64,000 nucleotides of DNA from Flavobacterium degerlachei (GTDB lineage: Bacteria; Bacteroidota; Bacteroidia; Flavobacteriales; Flavobacteriaceae), in contig NZ_FNMV01000006.1 in assembly GCF_900106645.1 (NCBI RefSeq), positions 62,001-126,000 on the forward strand, given 5' to 3'. How positions within the stretch are numbered: the stretch's first letter is position 1; every line of letters begins with the position of its first letter. The notes under the pieces were generated by a model that was given only the letters and a program-made list of their open reading frames with translations, ran no database searches and had not been told where the DNA came from. This document shows positions 1 through 8,542 of this stretch, piece after piece. A program made the position numbers and the translations under genes.

Positions 1-2592
1 TGTGTTATCAATTGCAATTAAGTTTTCTAGATGATTCGCTTCTGCAAAAGCAATAATATCGCTTAATGTATATGATGAACCGTTAGTTTGAATTTCATTC
101 TTCCAATTAGCCGAAACTCCGTTTTTATTCAACAGCACATTTCTAGAATTGGCAATAGCAAAAACATTCAACTTAACATCTTTTCTTTTTTCAATTGCTT
201 CCGCAGATTCTAAAATTTGATTGATTAAGGTTCCTCCTACTAATCCATGTCCAAAAATGGCAATATTGATTTTCTTGGCTACGCCAAAAATCTCTCCGTG
301 AATTACATTTAAGGCTTTGTTTAGTTCTGATTTCTTAACTACTAAACTCACATTCTTACCCGTAACGGTATTATTGAACAAAATAGGAACAATTTTGTTT
401 TTTATCAAAGCCGTATAAGGCTTGTGAAACGTACTTAAATCCTGACCAATAATCGAAATTACTGATACGTTGTCGACAACTGTAATCTTGTTGACATCCT
501 TAGAATAGAAATCATTTTCAAATTCTTTTTCTAATTCGATCATAGCTTTTGTTGCTTTATCAGCAGCAACCACAAGTCCAATTCCTCTTTCTGAAGAACC
601 TTGAGAAATGATACTCACACTAATATCATTATCTCCCATTACTCTAAAAATACGGGCATCAACACCCGTTTTTCCTAATAGTCCTCTTCCTTCTAAGTTT
701 ACCAAAGACACATTCTCTAAAACAGAAAGTGTTTTAATTCCCACCGCATTTGAGTTTGAAGTGATTAACGTTCCGTTATTTTCGTGATTGAAAGTATTTA
801 AAATACGAAGAGGAATATTTTTCTCTAATAATGGAATAATCGTTTTTGCATGCAAAATATTAGCACCAAAATTAGCCATCTCATTTGCCTCGTTATACGA
901 TAACGATTCAATCTTTTTGGCATCTAAAACCAGTTCTGGATTAGCAGTATAAATTCCATCAACATGAGTAAAGTTTTGTAATTCTTCAGCATTGATATAA
1001 TTAGCTACTAAGGATGCTGTATAATTACTTCCGTTTCTACCCAAAGTAGTGGTTTCGTGTTTTGCATTCGAACCAATAAATCCAGTAATCACTAGAATTG
1101 AATCTTTATTCTCTTTAAAAATTTGTATGATATTTTTCTTAGAAACTGCATCTAATGGTTGTGCATCCCCAAAATTGGAGTCGGTTATAATCAGTTCTCT
1201 AGTGTCAGCTAATTTTGCAGGAATTCCTCTTTCATTCAACAAAAACACCAATAATTTAGCTGCAAGCACTTCGCCATGTGCTAAAATTTGGTCTTGAATC
1301 TTTGGACTATAATCGCCAATCAGGCTAACACCTTCAAAAAGCTTATCTAATTTATCAAATTCAGTTGAAAAATCAACCGCATCAAAACCATCTTTTTGAT
1401 AGGTTTTAAAACTTTCTAGTAAAGGCTTATAATTTCCGTTTTTGGCTGCAATAGTCAAAATATCTTCCAGCTCGTCTGTTGCATTTCCTCTTGCCGAAAC
1501 TACGATAGCTATTTTTTCTTGTTGCTTTATTTTATCCTCAATGATATCCAAAACTTTATTGATACCATCACCGTTAGCTAAAGATTTCCCTCCAAATTTT
1601 ACTATTTTCATCTGTTTTTTATTTTTAAAAACAACTTCTAATAAATTGTCTAGTTGTTCATATTCCATCAAGAAAGCATCGTGCCCATGTTGTGAGTCAA
1701 TCTCACTATAGAATACATTATTTTTAAATTTTTTAATCTCGTTGTACGTATCTCTATTCTCCTTTGCTGTAAAGAACAAATCCGAATTGATTCCTACGAT
1801 GTATATGTTGGCGTCCACTCTAGAAATAACAGTCTCTAAAGACTCATGATTCCTAGTGATATCAATCGTTTTTAACAATTGGTTCATCATTTTATATGCT
1901 GAAAGCTGAAACCTTTTTTCTAGTTTTTCTCCATGGTAATTCAACCAACTTTCTACTTTGAACGTTTCTAGTTGTTCATTAAGATTTCTATTAAATTTTT
2001 CTTTAAAAGATTCAGGCGTTCGGTAGCACAACATAGCGTGAATACGCGCGTCTTCAATAGGTTTTTTAGAATTATTAAGGATTTGCTCTTGCAAATAACA
2101 ATTAGCAATCAACCAGTCAGTAGCTTTCCAATCAGTAGCTATGGGGATAAAATTTTGAGCCAATTTAGGCTCCAAGGCCAAAATTTCCCATGCAATTCCA
2201 CCACCCACAGAACCTCCGATGAGAGCGAATAAATTATCAATCTTTAAAACGCGAAGCCCTTCGATGAAAATTCTAGCGATATCTCTTGCTATAAAATCTC
2301 TGTAATTTTCGATAGTAGCTGAATTGAAACCATTACCTGGTACGTCAAAAGAGACAATGGTATATTTTTTTGTATCTATGGTTTTATCTACTCCCACGAT
2401 ATCATTCCACCAACCTGATTCACCAATTACTTGTGAGTTTCCGGTCAAGGCATGATTAATTAAGATAATGGGAGCGGTATGCAAAGGAGCACCAAAAACT
2501 TGAAAACTTAAGTTTAGGCTAGCATAAAAAGCACCATTATGTGTGGTGAAATTTTGTAGGGTAATATGTGTTGGTTTATTTTCCAATTTCAA
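1..2592 (-). CDS. thrA: Homoserine O-acetyltransferase (MetX-like) fused to aspartokinase-homoserine dehydrogenase (ThrA-like), truncated by window edge
   Basis: One uninterrupted frame reads off the left edge (864 codons visible). Residues 1-327 are an alpha/beta hydrolase of MetX type: nucleophile motif GGSVGG with Ser128, Asp271 (NSDLFF) and His304 in HGHDAFL form the expected triad. I read the junction directly: the GHDAF region runs in frame into Met328 followed by KIVKFGGKS, the start of an aspartokinase (about 328-770, with NATDELE and a C-terminal ACT region). The Rossmann start of homoserine dehydrogenase (IAIFGHGLVGG) begins near 770 and is cut at the edge. The fusion would join three steps from aspartate to O-acetylhomoserine, missing only the semialdehyde dehydrogenase. 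No ATG exists at the N-terminus; TTG at 2592 (or TTG 2586) is the likely start. An S-box lies just upstream. Confidence 0.88.
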   Translation of the reverse strand, partial: MKLENKPTHITLQNFTTHNGAFYASLNLSFQVFGAPLHTAPIILINHALTGNSQVIGESGWWNDIVGVDKTIDTKKYTIVSFDVPGNGFNSATIENYRDFIARDIARIFIEGLRVLKIDNLFALIGGSVGGGIAWEILALEPKLAQNFIPIATDWKATDWLIANCYLQEQILNNSKKPIEDARIHAMLCYRTPESFKEKFNRNLNEQLETFKVESWLNYHGEKLEKRFQLSAYKMMNQLLKTIDITRNHESLETVISRVDANIYIVGINSDLFFTAKENRDTYNEIKKFKNNVFYSEIDSQHGHDAFLMEYEQLDNLLEVVFKNKKQMKIVKFGGKSLANGDGINKVLDIIEDKIKQQEKIAIVVSARGNATDELEDILTIAAKNGNYKPLLESFKTYQKDGFDAVDFSTEFDKLDKLFEGVSLIGDYSPKIQDQILAHGEVLAAKLLVFLLNERGIPAKLADTRELIITDSNFGDAQPLDAVSKKNIIQIFKENKDSILVITGFIGSNAKHETTTLGRNGSNYTASLVANYINAEELQNFTHVDGIYTANPELVLDAKKIESLSYNEANEMANFGANILHAKTIIPLLEKNIPLRILNTFNHENNGTLITSNSNAVGIKTLSVLENVSLVNLEGRGLLGKTGVDARIFRVMGDNDISVSIISQGSSERGIGLVVAADKATKAMIELEKEFENDFYSKDVNKITVVDNVSVISIIGQDLSTFHKPYTALIKNKIVPILFNNTVTGKNVSLVVKKSELNKALNVIHGEIFGVAKKINIAIFGHGLVGGTLINQILESAEAIEKRKDVKLNVFAIANSRNVLLNKNGVSANWKNEIQTNGSSYTLSDIIAFAEANHLENLIAIDNT

Positions 2593-2667
2593 ATCTTTTA
2601 TTGATTTTGATTTGTATTTGGAAATATTAGAAAGAAAAAACTAGGTAAATACTAGAGAAATTCTTGT

Positions 2668-2774
2668 TGTTATCTTTCCACTTTTGGGAGTGGTAGAATG
2701 CAGCACCTTCTTCGATTTCTCGAAGGGTTGCTAAGGCTTCATCGGGTCTAATCCCTCGTCCTTTCTTTATAACA
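2668..2774 (-). ncRNA. SAM-I (S-box) riboswitch
   Basis: Reading the minus strand, the leader carries the S-box core: GAGGGATTAGACCCGATGAA, then GCCTTAGCAACC, a stem-loop (CTTCGAGAAATCGAAG) and AAGGTGCTGCATTC followed by a CCACT..AGTGG hairpin. A P1 helix can close it (TGTTAT at 2774-2769 with ATAACA at 2673-2668). It sits about 75 nt upstream of the MetX-aspartokinase fusion, the expected target. A weak stem (CTAG..CTAG, 2641-2655) followed by a T-run in the minus-strand transcript may be the expression platform. By family knowledge, SAM binding should lower expression. Confidence 0.93.
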
Positions 2775-2884
2775 TTTCAATACGTTTGTGAACTTAATAC
2801 GGCAAATTAACTACTATTTTTCTAAACAACCAAATATTAATACGATTTGATTTTTGTTTTTACGAAAAACACATTTCGAGTAAG

Positions 2885-2931
2885 CATAAAAAAATAATAC
2901 CCCAAAACAATTTCGTTTTCAGGGTATTATT
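2885..2931 (-). terminator. Intrinsic terminator downstream of the 65-aa ORF
   Basis: AATAATACCC (2893-2902) pairs with GGGTATTATT (2922-2931), with an inner AAAAC/GTTTT helix. On the minus strand the stem is followed by seven T. It lies about 100 nt after the end of the small ORF at 3030-3227 and so supports leftward transcription there; it also insulates the S-box leader. Confidence 0.75.
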
Positions 2932-3029
2932 GTGAAACTTCAGATATTTTACTATTGTTATCTTCCATATAAAAATAATTAATTTTATTTCGTTTGCCAA
3001 ATAATGTTTTTAAATAATATCCAAGTGAA

Positions 3030-3227
3030 TTAGATAAAAAGAATCTCATTTTCTTGAGAATACATTTGAATCAATAACGGATTTGAGGCTTTTTTGGATT
3101 TAAAGCTAGGACTTAATTTTACTTCAAATCTTGGACTAACCAATTCATTGCTGACTTTGTTGTCGTTAGTACTTCTTTGCCTGAATAGAAGATTGGGGAT
3201 GATTTGCATTTTTTTTGGTGTTTTCAT
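3030..3227 (-). CDS. Small hypothetical protein (65 aa)
   Basis: Unrecognised. Starts with ATG after an A-rich leader, as is common in this group. The product is basic and polar (MKTPKKMQIIPNLLFRQR...) with no signal peptide or membrane segment. Support for a real gene is circumstantial: an intrinsic terminator on the same strand follows about 100 nt downstream, and the flanking region otherwise lacks genes. An overlapping 60-aa frame on the opposite strand (3094-3276) is hydrophobic and is more likely its shadow. Confidence 0.4.
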   Translation of the reverse strand: MKTPKKMQIIPNLLFRQRSTNDNKVSNELVSPRFEVKLSPSFKSKKASNPLLIQMYSQENEILFI

Positions 3228-3444
3228 GATAATTGTTTTTTTTAGTTGTTTGTTTTATAATGAATTACATCTCTAAATCTCAGTAAAAAAGAACTAAAAG
3301 CACCTACAATCAAATTTATTGCCAATAATTAAATTATCAAAAAAAATAAATATCAAATTTGTTTGGTCTTGTTCCTGAACTATGATTTTTTTAATCTATA
3401 TCCGCACCTATAAGGACGTGAAATAGTTAGTCTCTGTTGCTCTA

Positions 3445-3747
3445 CTAAAAGCAAGTCTTAACTATTTTCATGTTTATCTTAACCACTTTTTGAATTTGTT
3501 TTTTTGTTAAACAATTATTGCTATGGGCTTTAATTATTCGTTCTTTTAGAACTTCCCATCTAGCTCTCATATATGGATATTGAGATAGTGATACCTTATC
3601 CCCATTTTTAGAATTCTCATAATGTTTTTTATATTCCTTAAAATAATTCTTGTAATCAGTAAGACATTTATCCCATTTATTACTTTTTCCTTTGCTGTTT
3701 TTTTTACTGGTGTTTTCCAATACAAAAACGTTTTCGATTGCTTTCAT
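3445..3747 (-). CDS. Small hypothetical lysine-rich protein (100 aa)
   Basis: Unrecognised. The predicted protein is charged and probably helical, with many Lys, Asn and Tyr (for example YKNYFKEYKKHYENSKNG) and no signal peptide or membrane segment. It starts with ATG 20-40 nt after an AT-rich leader. It stands alone between the 65-aa ORF and the metK leader on the other strand. The amino-acid usage looks like a real Flavobacterium small protein rather than a random frame, but I see no motif that gives a role. Confidence 0.5.
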   Translation of the reverse strand: MKAIENVFVLENTSKKNSKGKSNKWDKCLTDYKNYFKEYKKHYENSKNGDKVSLSQYPYMRARWEVLKERIIKAHSNNCLTKKQIQKVVKINMKIVKTCF

Positions 3748-4213
3748 AATTACATTATTTTTAGTTAAACAATTATTTTAACGATTCGGACACTACTACT
3801 TGTAAAAAAATTAATCTTAAAAAACTATTTTTTCATTGTTAATTTCTTTGTTCAACAAATTTAACGAAACATAGGTCTATGAATAAAAGATACTCGACTA
3901 ACTAACACAATATCAGTTATAAAGCGTTTTTTAAGAGATTTATTTAAGAAAAAAGTCATAAATAACATTATTATTTAAAAAAATGGAATCCTACAATACC
4001 TGATTTGGCAAAAAACTTGTTTGATAAAAGTTTTAAATACAAATCAAGCTTAAAAGCAATAGCACTTCTTTATTAGAAATTACAATACAAGAATAAAGCA
4101 TAAACTTTACGAGCATACAGAAAGCATTAAGAAGCTAAACTAATCCGTACTACCCTTTTTCCACAATTATAAGTACTAGCCAACATTGCTCAAAAAAAAA
4201 AAGACAAGATTAA
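3748..4213. other. AT-rich intergenic stretch with no gene seen
   Basis: I see no open frame of useful length, no tRNA-like fold and no repeat here. It carries the 5' side of the small leftward ORF (a TAAATTTG box on the minus strand lies more than 100 nt upstream of it, too far to assign) and ends at the metK promoter. Confidence 0.5.
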
Positions 4214-4243
4214 TTTGCAATTCAAAATCGTTTCATACCTTTG
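4214..4243 (+). promoter_or_regulatory. Promoter of metK
   Basis: TTTG (4214-4217), an 18-nt spacer, then TACCTTTG (4236-4243): a full match to the Bacteroidota sigma-A consensus. Transcription should begin around 4250, right at the 5' end of the structured leader. Confidence 0.8.
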
Positions 4244-4249
4244 CACGCG

Positions 4250-4355
4250 AATACAAGAGGAAAAATTTGAACTGATTGCAACCTCTTCATAATGAACTAA
4301 ATTCATTATGGATGCTGAATATTTTCAGTAGAAAAAATGCTAAAGCAGAAACTCT
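4250..4355 (+). ncRNA. Structured metK leader, probable divergent S-box-like SAM element
   Basis: The leader folds as GAGG (4257-4260) with CCTC (4282-4285), a perfect 9-bp hairpin CATAATGAA/TTCATTATG (4288-4310) and a CTGAA/TTCAG hairpin (4315-4328). It then has AATGCTAAAGCAGA. The order of elements and two core strings, TGATTGCAACC and TGCTAAAGCAGA, resemble S-box cores (GATGAA..GCAACC and GTGCTAAATCCAGCAGA), but the GGCCC segment of a normal S-box is missing. Its position in front of metK fits SAM feedback. It might instead be another metK leader class; the SAM assignment is inference. Confidence 0.5.
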
Positions 4356-4411
4356 CCTTTAGTATTTCCAGCAATTATTTTTTCTCACCTAATTTTAAAT
4401 TTATATTTATT

Positions 4412-5662
4412 ATGGCATATTTATTTACGTCAGAATCTGTGAGTGAAGGACATCCGGACAAAATTGCAGATCAAATTTCAGATGCATTAATTGATAACTT
4501 TTTGGCTTTTGATGCCAATTCAAAGGTTGCTTGTGAAACTTTAGTAACTACAGGTCAAGTAATTCTGGCTGGTGAAGTAAAATCGAATACGTACTTAGAT
4601 GTACAACATATCGCTCGTGAAGTAATCAGAAAAATAGGTTATACAAAAAGCGAATACATGTTTGAAGCCAATTCTTGTGGTATTCTTTCGGCAATTCATG
4701 AACAATCAGAAGACATTAACCAAGGTGTTGACCGTTCTAGCCCAGAAGAGCAAGGAGCCGGTGACCAAGGAATGATGTTTGGTTATGCAACTAATGAGAC
4801 TGAAAATTACATGCCACTGGCACTTGATTTATCTCATAAATTATTGCAAGAACTAGCTATTCTTAGACGTGAGAATAATGAAATTACTTATTTACGTCCT
4901 GATGCAAAATCTCAGGTAACATTAGAATATAGTGATGATAACAAACCTACACGTATAGATGCAATTGTAATTTCGACACAACATGATGATTTTGATGAAG
5001 AGCCAGCTATGCTTGCTAAAATCAAAAAAGACATTGTTGAAATTTTGATTCCGAGAATCATTGCAAAAAACCCAGCTAGCGCTCATTTATTCAATGATAA
5101 AATCAAATATCACATTAACCCAACTGGGAAATTTGTAATTGGTGGACCTCACGGAGATACTGGATTAACAGGTAGAAAAATCATTGTGGATACTTACGGT
5201 GGAAAAGGTGCTCATGGTGGTGGTGCTTTCTCTGGTAAAGATCCAAGTAAAGTTGATAGAAGTGCTGCTTATGCTACACGTCATATCGCTAAAAACCTTG
5301 TTGCTGCAGGAGTTGCTGAGGAAATATTAGTTCAGGTTTCTTACGCTATTGGTGTAGCGAAACCAATGGGAATCTTTATTGATACTTACGGGACTTCAAA
5401 AGTAAACTTGACTAATGGTGAAATTGCTAAAAAAGTAGAAGCTATCTTTGATATGCGTCCTTACTTTATCGAACAACGTTTAAAATTGAGAAACCCTATC
5501 TATAGCGAAACTGCTGCTTACGGGCACATGGGACGTACTCCAGAAACGGTTACAAAAACTTTCTCTGCTCCAGGTGGAAACGAAAAAACAGTTACTGTAG
5601 AATTGTTTACATGGGAGAAATTAGATTTCGTTGAGCAAGTTAAAACTGCTTTTGGATTGTAA
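4412..5662 (+). CDS. metK: S-adenosylmethionine synthetase
   Basis: Makes SAM from methionine and ATP in the cytoplasm. The 416-aa product has the family hallmarks: [11 protein letters not shown] at 7-17 (ATP/metal-binding His14 and Asp16), the hexapeptide region [11 protein letters not shown], and the Gly-rich loop [20 protein letters not shown] chose ATG 4412 because [17 protein letters not shown] is the normal N-terminus. An in-frame ATG at 4337 would add 25 unconserved residues and lies inside the structured leader. It has its own consensus promoter and a strong terminator, so it is monocistronic. It works with the MetX-ThrA fusion 1.8 kb away. Confidence 0.97.
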   Translation: MAYLFTSESVSEGHPDKIADQISDALIDNFLAFDANSKVACETLVTTGQVILAGEVKSNTYLDVQHIAREVIRKIGYTKSEYMFEANSCGILSAIHEQSEDINQGVDRSSPEEQGAGDQGMMFGYATNETENYMPLALDLSHKLLQELAILRRENNEITYLRPDAKSQVTLEYSDDNKPTRIDAIVISTQHDDFDEEPAMLAKIKKDIVEILIPRIIAKNPASAHLFNDKIKYHINPTGKFVIGGPHGDTGLTGRKIIVDTYGGKGAHGGGAFSGKDPSKVDRSAAYATRHIAKNLVAAGVAEEILVQVSYAIGVAKPMGIFIDTYGTSKVNLTNGEIAKKVEAIFDMRPYFIEQRLKLRNPIYSETAAYGHMGRTPETVTKTFSAPGGNEKTVTVELFTWEKLDFVEQVKTAFGL

Positions 5663-5687
5663 TAATCAAACGAGAGTTTACCAACAT

Positions 5688-5724
5688 AAAAAAAACCTGA
5701 CTATTGATTTAGTCAGGTTTTTTT
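5688..5724 (+). terminator. Intrinsic terminator of metK
   Basis: AAACCTGACTA pairs with TAGTCAGGTTT around the loop TTGATT, flanked by an A-run before and a T-run after. It can therefore also work for leftward transcription from the beta-barrel gene. Confidence 0.88.
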
Positions 5725-5730
5725 GGTTTT

Positions 5731-5805
5731 AGCCCCGATGGTAACGGCATCCTTTTACTGGCTTCTTTAGCCAGCAAAAGATAGAGTGTACAGCGGGAAA
5801 TAGCT
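5731..5805 (+). repeat. Dispersed palindromic intergenic repeat, copy 1
   Basis: About 75 bp, beginning AGCCCCGATGGTAACGGCAT and ending GCGGGAAATAGCT, with an inner hairpin (CTGGCT TCTTT AGCCAG). It matches copies at 15144-15214 and 18835-18909. The terminal TAGCTA supplies, on the minus strand, the TAG stop codon of the beta-barrel gene (5804-5806). Confidence 0.8.
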
Positions 5806-8491
5806 ACAAATTATATTTCAAACTAAAAATAACATATCGAGGCTGAACCGTATACTGTGAAGTTCTTGTAGAAAACTGAGAGAAATTATCATCGTTTAAT
5901 GTCTGCGTATTTAGGATATTAGTTGCCGCAATTTTATATTCCCACTTGCTGTCTTTCTTTTGATAAATCAAACTAGAGCTCAAAAAATCATATTCGTTTT
6001 CAACCGTTTTCGCTTTGTTATAATAATGATAAAATTCATATTCAGTCACAAAAGAGAAACTCTTCAAGAAGTAATAATCCAGCTTAGCAAAAGGTTTCTC
6101 AGTTGTAAAAGTCGTACCGTTATATTTATTGGCAACCATATTATATCCCAGCTCTATATTAGGCATATTCTTATAATTCGTGGATGCTTTCAAGGTGTAA
6201 CTTTGAGTATAACTATCAGTAGTTGCTTGCAGGTTATTTTGAATATTATTGAACTTTGACCAATTCAAACTCACATTTGCAGAGGCTTTATAATTCTTTA
6301 AAAAAGAACGACCATAAGTTCCCATTCCAGAAAGTGTTTCATCAGCAAGATTAGAATTATAAGGTGTTGTGGACTGATTAATACCAATGAAATTAGCCCT
6401 TGATTTTACCGCATCTAATTTTTTAGTGTAAGTAGCATTAGCAAAAATATTTTCGAAGTGGAACATATTGTACTTGAAATAACGCAATGAATGTACTTGC
6501 GAAGTCGAATTCTCCAAGTCTCTATTCCCTCTAAACAAGCTATTATAATTTGAAAAAACGTACCCTTCGGCCAATTTATTTATATCTGTAAAATCATTCG
6601 ACAGGGAGAAGTTATAAGTCAAAGATTCGGCTTTTTTAATTTGGTACAAAGCAAAAACATCTGGTAAAACTCTATAAAACGATTGATTAGATCCAGTTCC
6701 TAGCTGTCCGTTATTCATATCATAATAATGCAAACTAACTCCAGGAGTGAAAGTAAATTTTCCAGATAGCATCTTGTAATGCAGACCTAAGAACACATCG
6801 TTGAAATCATAGGTTACCTGATTATTGTTTTGCGCACTATTCAAATCATTTGTAGTTCCATTATCTAAAATCTGAAAGATATTAGAATTGAAATTTTGAT
6901 GCGAATACGTATTTCCTAAGGTCACATTGATGTTACTTTTAGGGGTCAACATATAGTAATAATCTAACTTGGCGTCTAATTTATTTGTCTTGACAAAACG
7001 GTTCTGATTCAGATCATTTCTATCTTGTCCCGAAACATAATCTGTTAGATTAAAAGGTTGCGTTTGCAAATTAGCATTGTAAAATGGGTTTTCATCCTGA
7101 TACAAATGTTGCATTTCGAATGCAAAAATGTTTTTATCATTCTTAGTATAATACAAACTCAAATTCTGATTTACAGAAGTAGGATCTTGGTTTTTATCGG
7201 TGAAAATAGATTCAGAAGTAGAGGTGCTATTAACAATCGATTCTCTAAATAAATTACTTATTTCATCTTGTTTTGTCAACTTGGCCAATACATCATAATC
7301 AACCTGCAGCTTTGAATTGGGCTTGTAGCTCGAGCTTAATTTAAATAAGCCCAAATTATTTTTTTGACGGGTGACTTCTTCACTTTTTTGCTGATCACCA
7401 GATTCTAATATGGTTGATTGAGACTTTGTTTCGAGTTCTGTATCAGAAGTTGAAAGGATTGCAAAACCACTCAGAGTCCAATCTTTAGTTACGTTATAAG
7501 AAAAGTTTCCTGCTCCAAATTTAGTTTCGATATCCTTTGCTCTATTGTTTCGCAATACCGAAATTCCCAAATCGTTAGAAGAAACATTAAAGTTGCTTCC
7601 ACCCTTTTTCATCATGCTTCTAAACCCACCAGTAAACTTAAAATAATCCTGTGCAGTTAGCGGCAATTCCCCAATATTATTGAAGTTAGTTATCAGATTC
7701 ACACTGTATTTTGGACTATAATAAAATAATTTAGGATTTACGATGTACCTGTCCCAGTCTTTATCAACTCCAATTCCAGCTGTTATATCTCCAAACCAAA
7801 AATTCTTCTTTCCTGATTTTAACTTGATATTCATCGCTACATTGTCTTGGTTATTCTCTACTCCTTTCAGAGCGCCAATTTCACTATAGTTTCGCAATAC
7901 CTGCACTTTATCAATCGCATCAGCTGGAATATTTTTTACTCCAAGTTTTGTGTCTCCATCAAAAAAGTCCTTTCCGTCTACCATTAATTTAGTGACCTTT
8001 TTCCCCTCTACCTCAACTTCCCCATCAGCATTCACTTCTACTCCAGGCAATTTTTTAAGAATATCTTCCAACTTACGTTCTGTACCAGATTTGAAAGAGT
8101 CCGCATTATAAACTATAGTATCGCCTTTGATAGAAACTGGCATTTCACGCACAATTTCAACACCATTTAACTCAATTCCACCTTCTTGAAGGACTATTGA
8201 TTTAATTATATTTTCTGAATTGGTAATAATTTCCAGCTCTTTATTCTGCATTCCTAGGTAACTCACTTTAATACTATAAGGAGTATTTGCTTTTAAGTTG
8301 AGTACAAATTTCCCTTTATCGTTTGTGATAGCATAGGAGTCCATTGCTTTTGTGTCCACATTTACAGCCATCACATTGGCCATTTCAAGAACAGTAGATT
8401 TAGAATCCGTAATTACTCCCTCTAATTTTATAGATTGGGAATAAGACAATGAACAAATTAATAGAAAAGCAGCAAGTACTATTTTTTTCAT
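5804..8491 (-). CDS. Outer-membrane beta-barrel protein with carboxypeptidase-like N-terminal domain (TonB-receptor-like)
   Basis: The 895-aa product is exported: ATG 8491 gives the signal peptide MKKIVLAAFLLICSLSYSQ. An upstream in-frame ATG (8515) adds 8 residues and is less likely. After the signal comes a CarboxypepD_reg-like beta sandwich (about 20-105), then a plug-like segment with LKKLPGVEVNADGEVEVEGK and MVDGKDFFDGDTK. About 650 residues of alternating beta strands ending in aromatic/charged VIFSLKYNL follow. This is the layout of the outer-membrane beta-barrel family related to TonB-dependent receptors. The ligand is unknown. It lies 51 nt after the GLPGLI gene and is probably co-transcribed with it. 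Confidence 0.88.
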   Translation of the reverse strand: MKKIVLAAFLLICSLSYSQSIKLEGVITDSKSTVLEMANVMAVNVDTKAMDSYAITNDKGKFVLNLKANTPYSIKVSYLGMQNKELEIITNSENIIKSIVLQEGGIELNGVEIVREMPVSIKGDTIVYNADSFKSGTERKLEDILKKLPGVEVNADGEVEVEGKKVTKLMVDGKDFFDGDTKLGVKNIPADAIDKVQVLRNYSEIGALKGVENNQDNVAMNIKLKSGKKNFWFGDITAGIGVDKDWDRYIVNPKLFYYSPKYSVNLITNFNNIGELPLTAQDYFKFTGGFRSMMKKGGSNFNVSSNDLGISVLRNNRAKDIETKFGAGNFSYNVTKDWTLSGFAILSTSDTELETKSQSTILESGDQQKSEEVTRQKNNLGLFKLSSSYKPNSKLQVDYDVLAKLTKQDEISNLFRESIVNSTSTSESIFTDKNQDPTSVNQNLSLYYTKNDKNIFAFEMQHLYQDENPFYNANLQTQPFNLTDYVSGQDRNDLNQNRFVKTNKLDAKLDYYYMLTPKSNINVTLGNTYSHQNFNSNIFQILDNGTTNDLNSAQNNNQVTYDFNDVFLGLHYKMLSGKFTFTPGVSLHYYDMNNGQLGTGSNQSFYRVLPDVFALYQIKKAESLTYNFSLSNDFTDINKLAEGYVFSNYNSLFRGNRDLENSTSQVHSLRYFKYNMFHFENIFANATYTKKLDAVKSRANFIGINQSTTPYNSNLADETLSGMGTYGRSFLKNYKASANVSLNWSKFNNIQNNLQATTDSYTQSYTLKASTNYKNMPNIELGYNMVANKYNGTTFTTEKPFAKLDYYFLKSFSFVTEYEFYHYYNKAKTVENEYDFLSSSLIYQKKDSKWEYKIAATNILNTQTLNDDNFSQFSTRTSQYTVQPRYVIFSLKYNL

Positions 8492-8542
8492 ATAGATAGA
8501 ATTGGATATAAACATTTTTTAAGACAACAACTTACCTCAGGA

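Noticed and set aside
3094..3276. Hydrophobic 60-aa rightward frame
   Set aside because: It overlaps the better-supported leftward 65-aa ORF, and the terminator nearby is on the minus strand; treated as a shadow.
3430..3480. Inverted AAATAGTTA / TAACTATTT around the end of the 100-aa ORF
   Set aside because: The stem spans a long loop and is not followed by a T-run on the coding strand, so it is not a good terminator.
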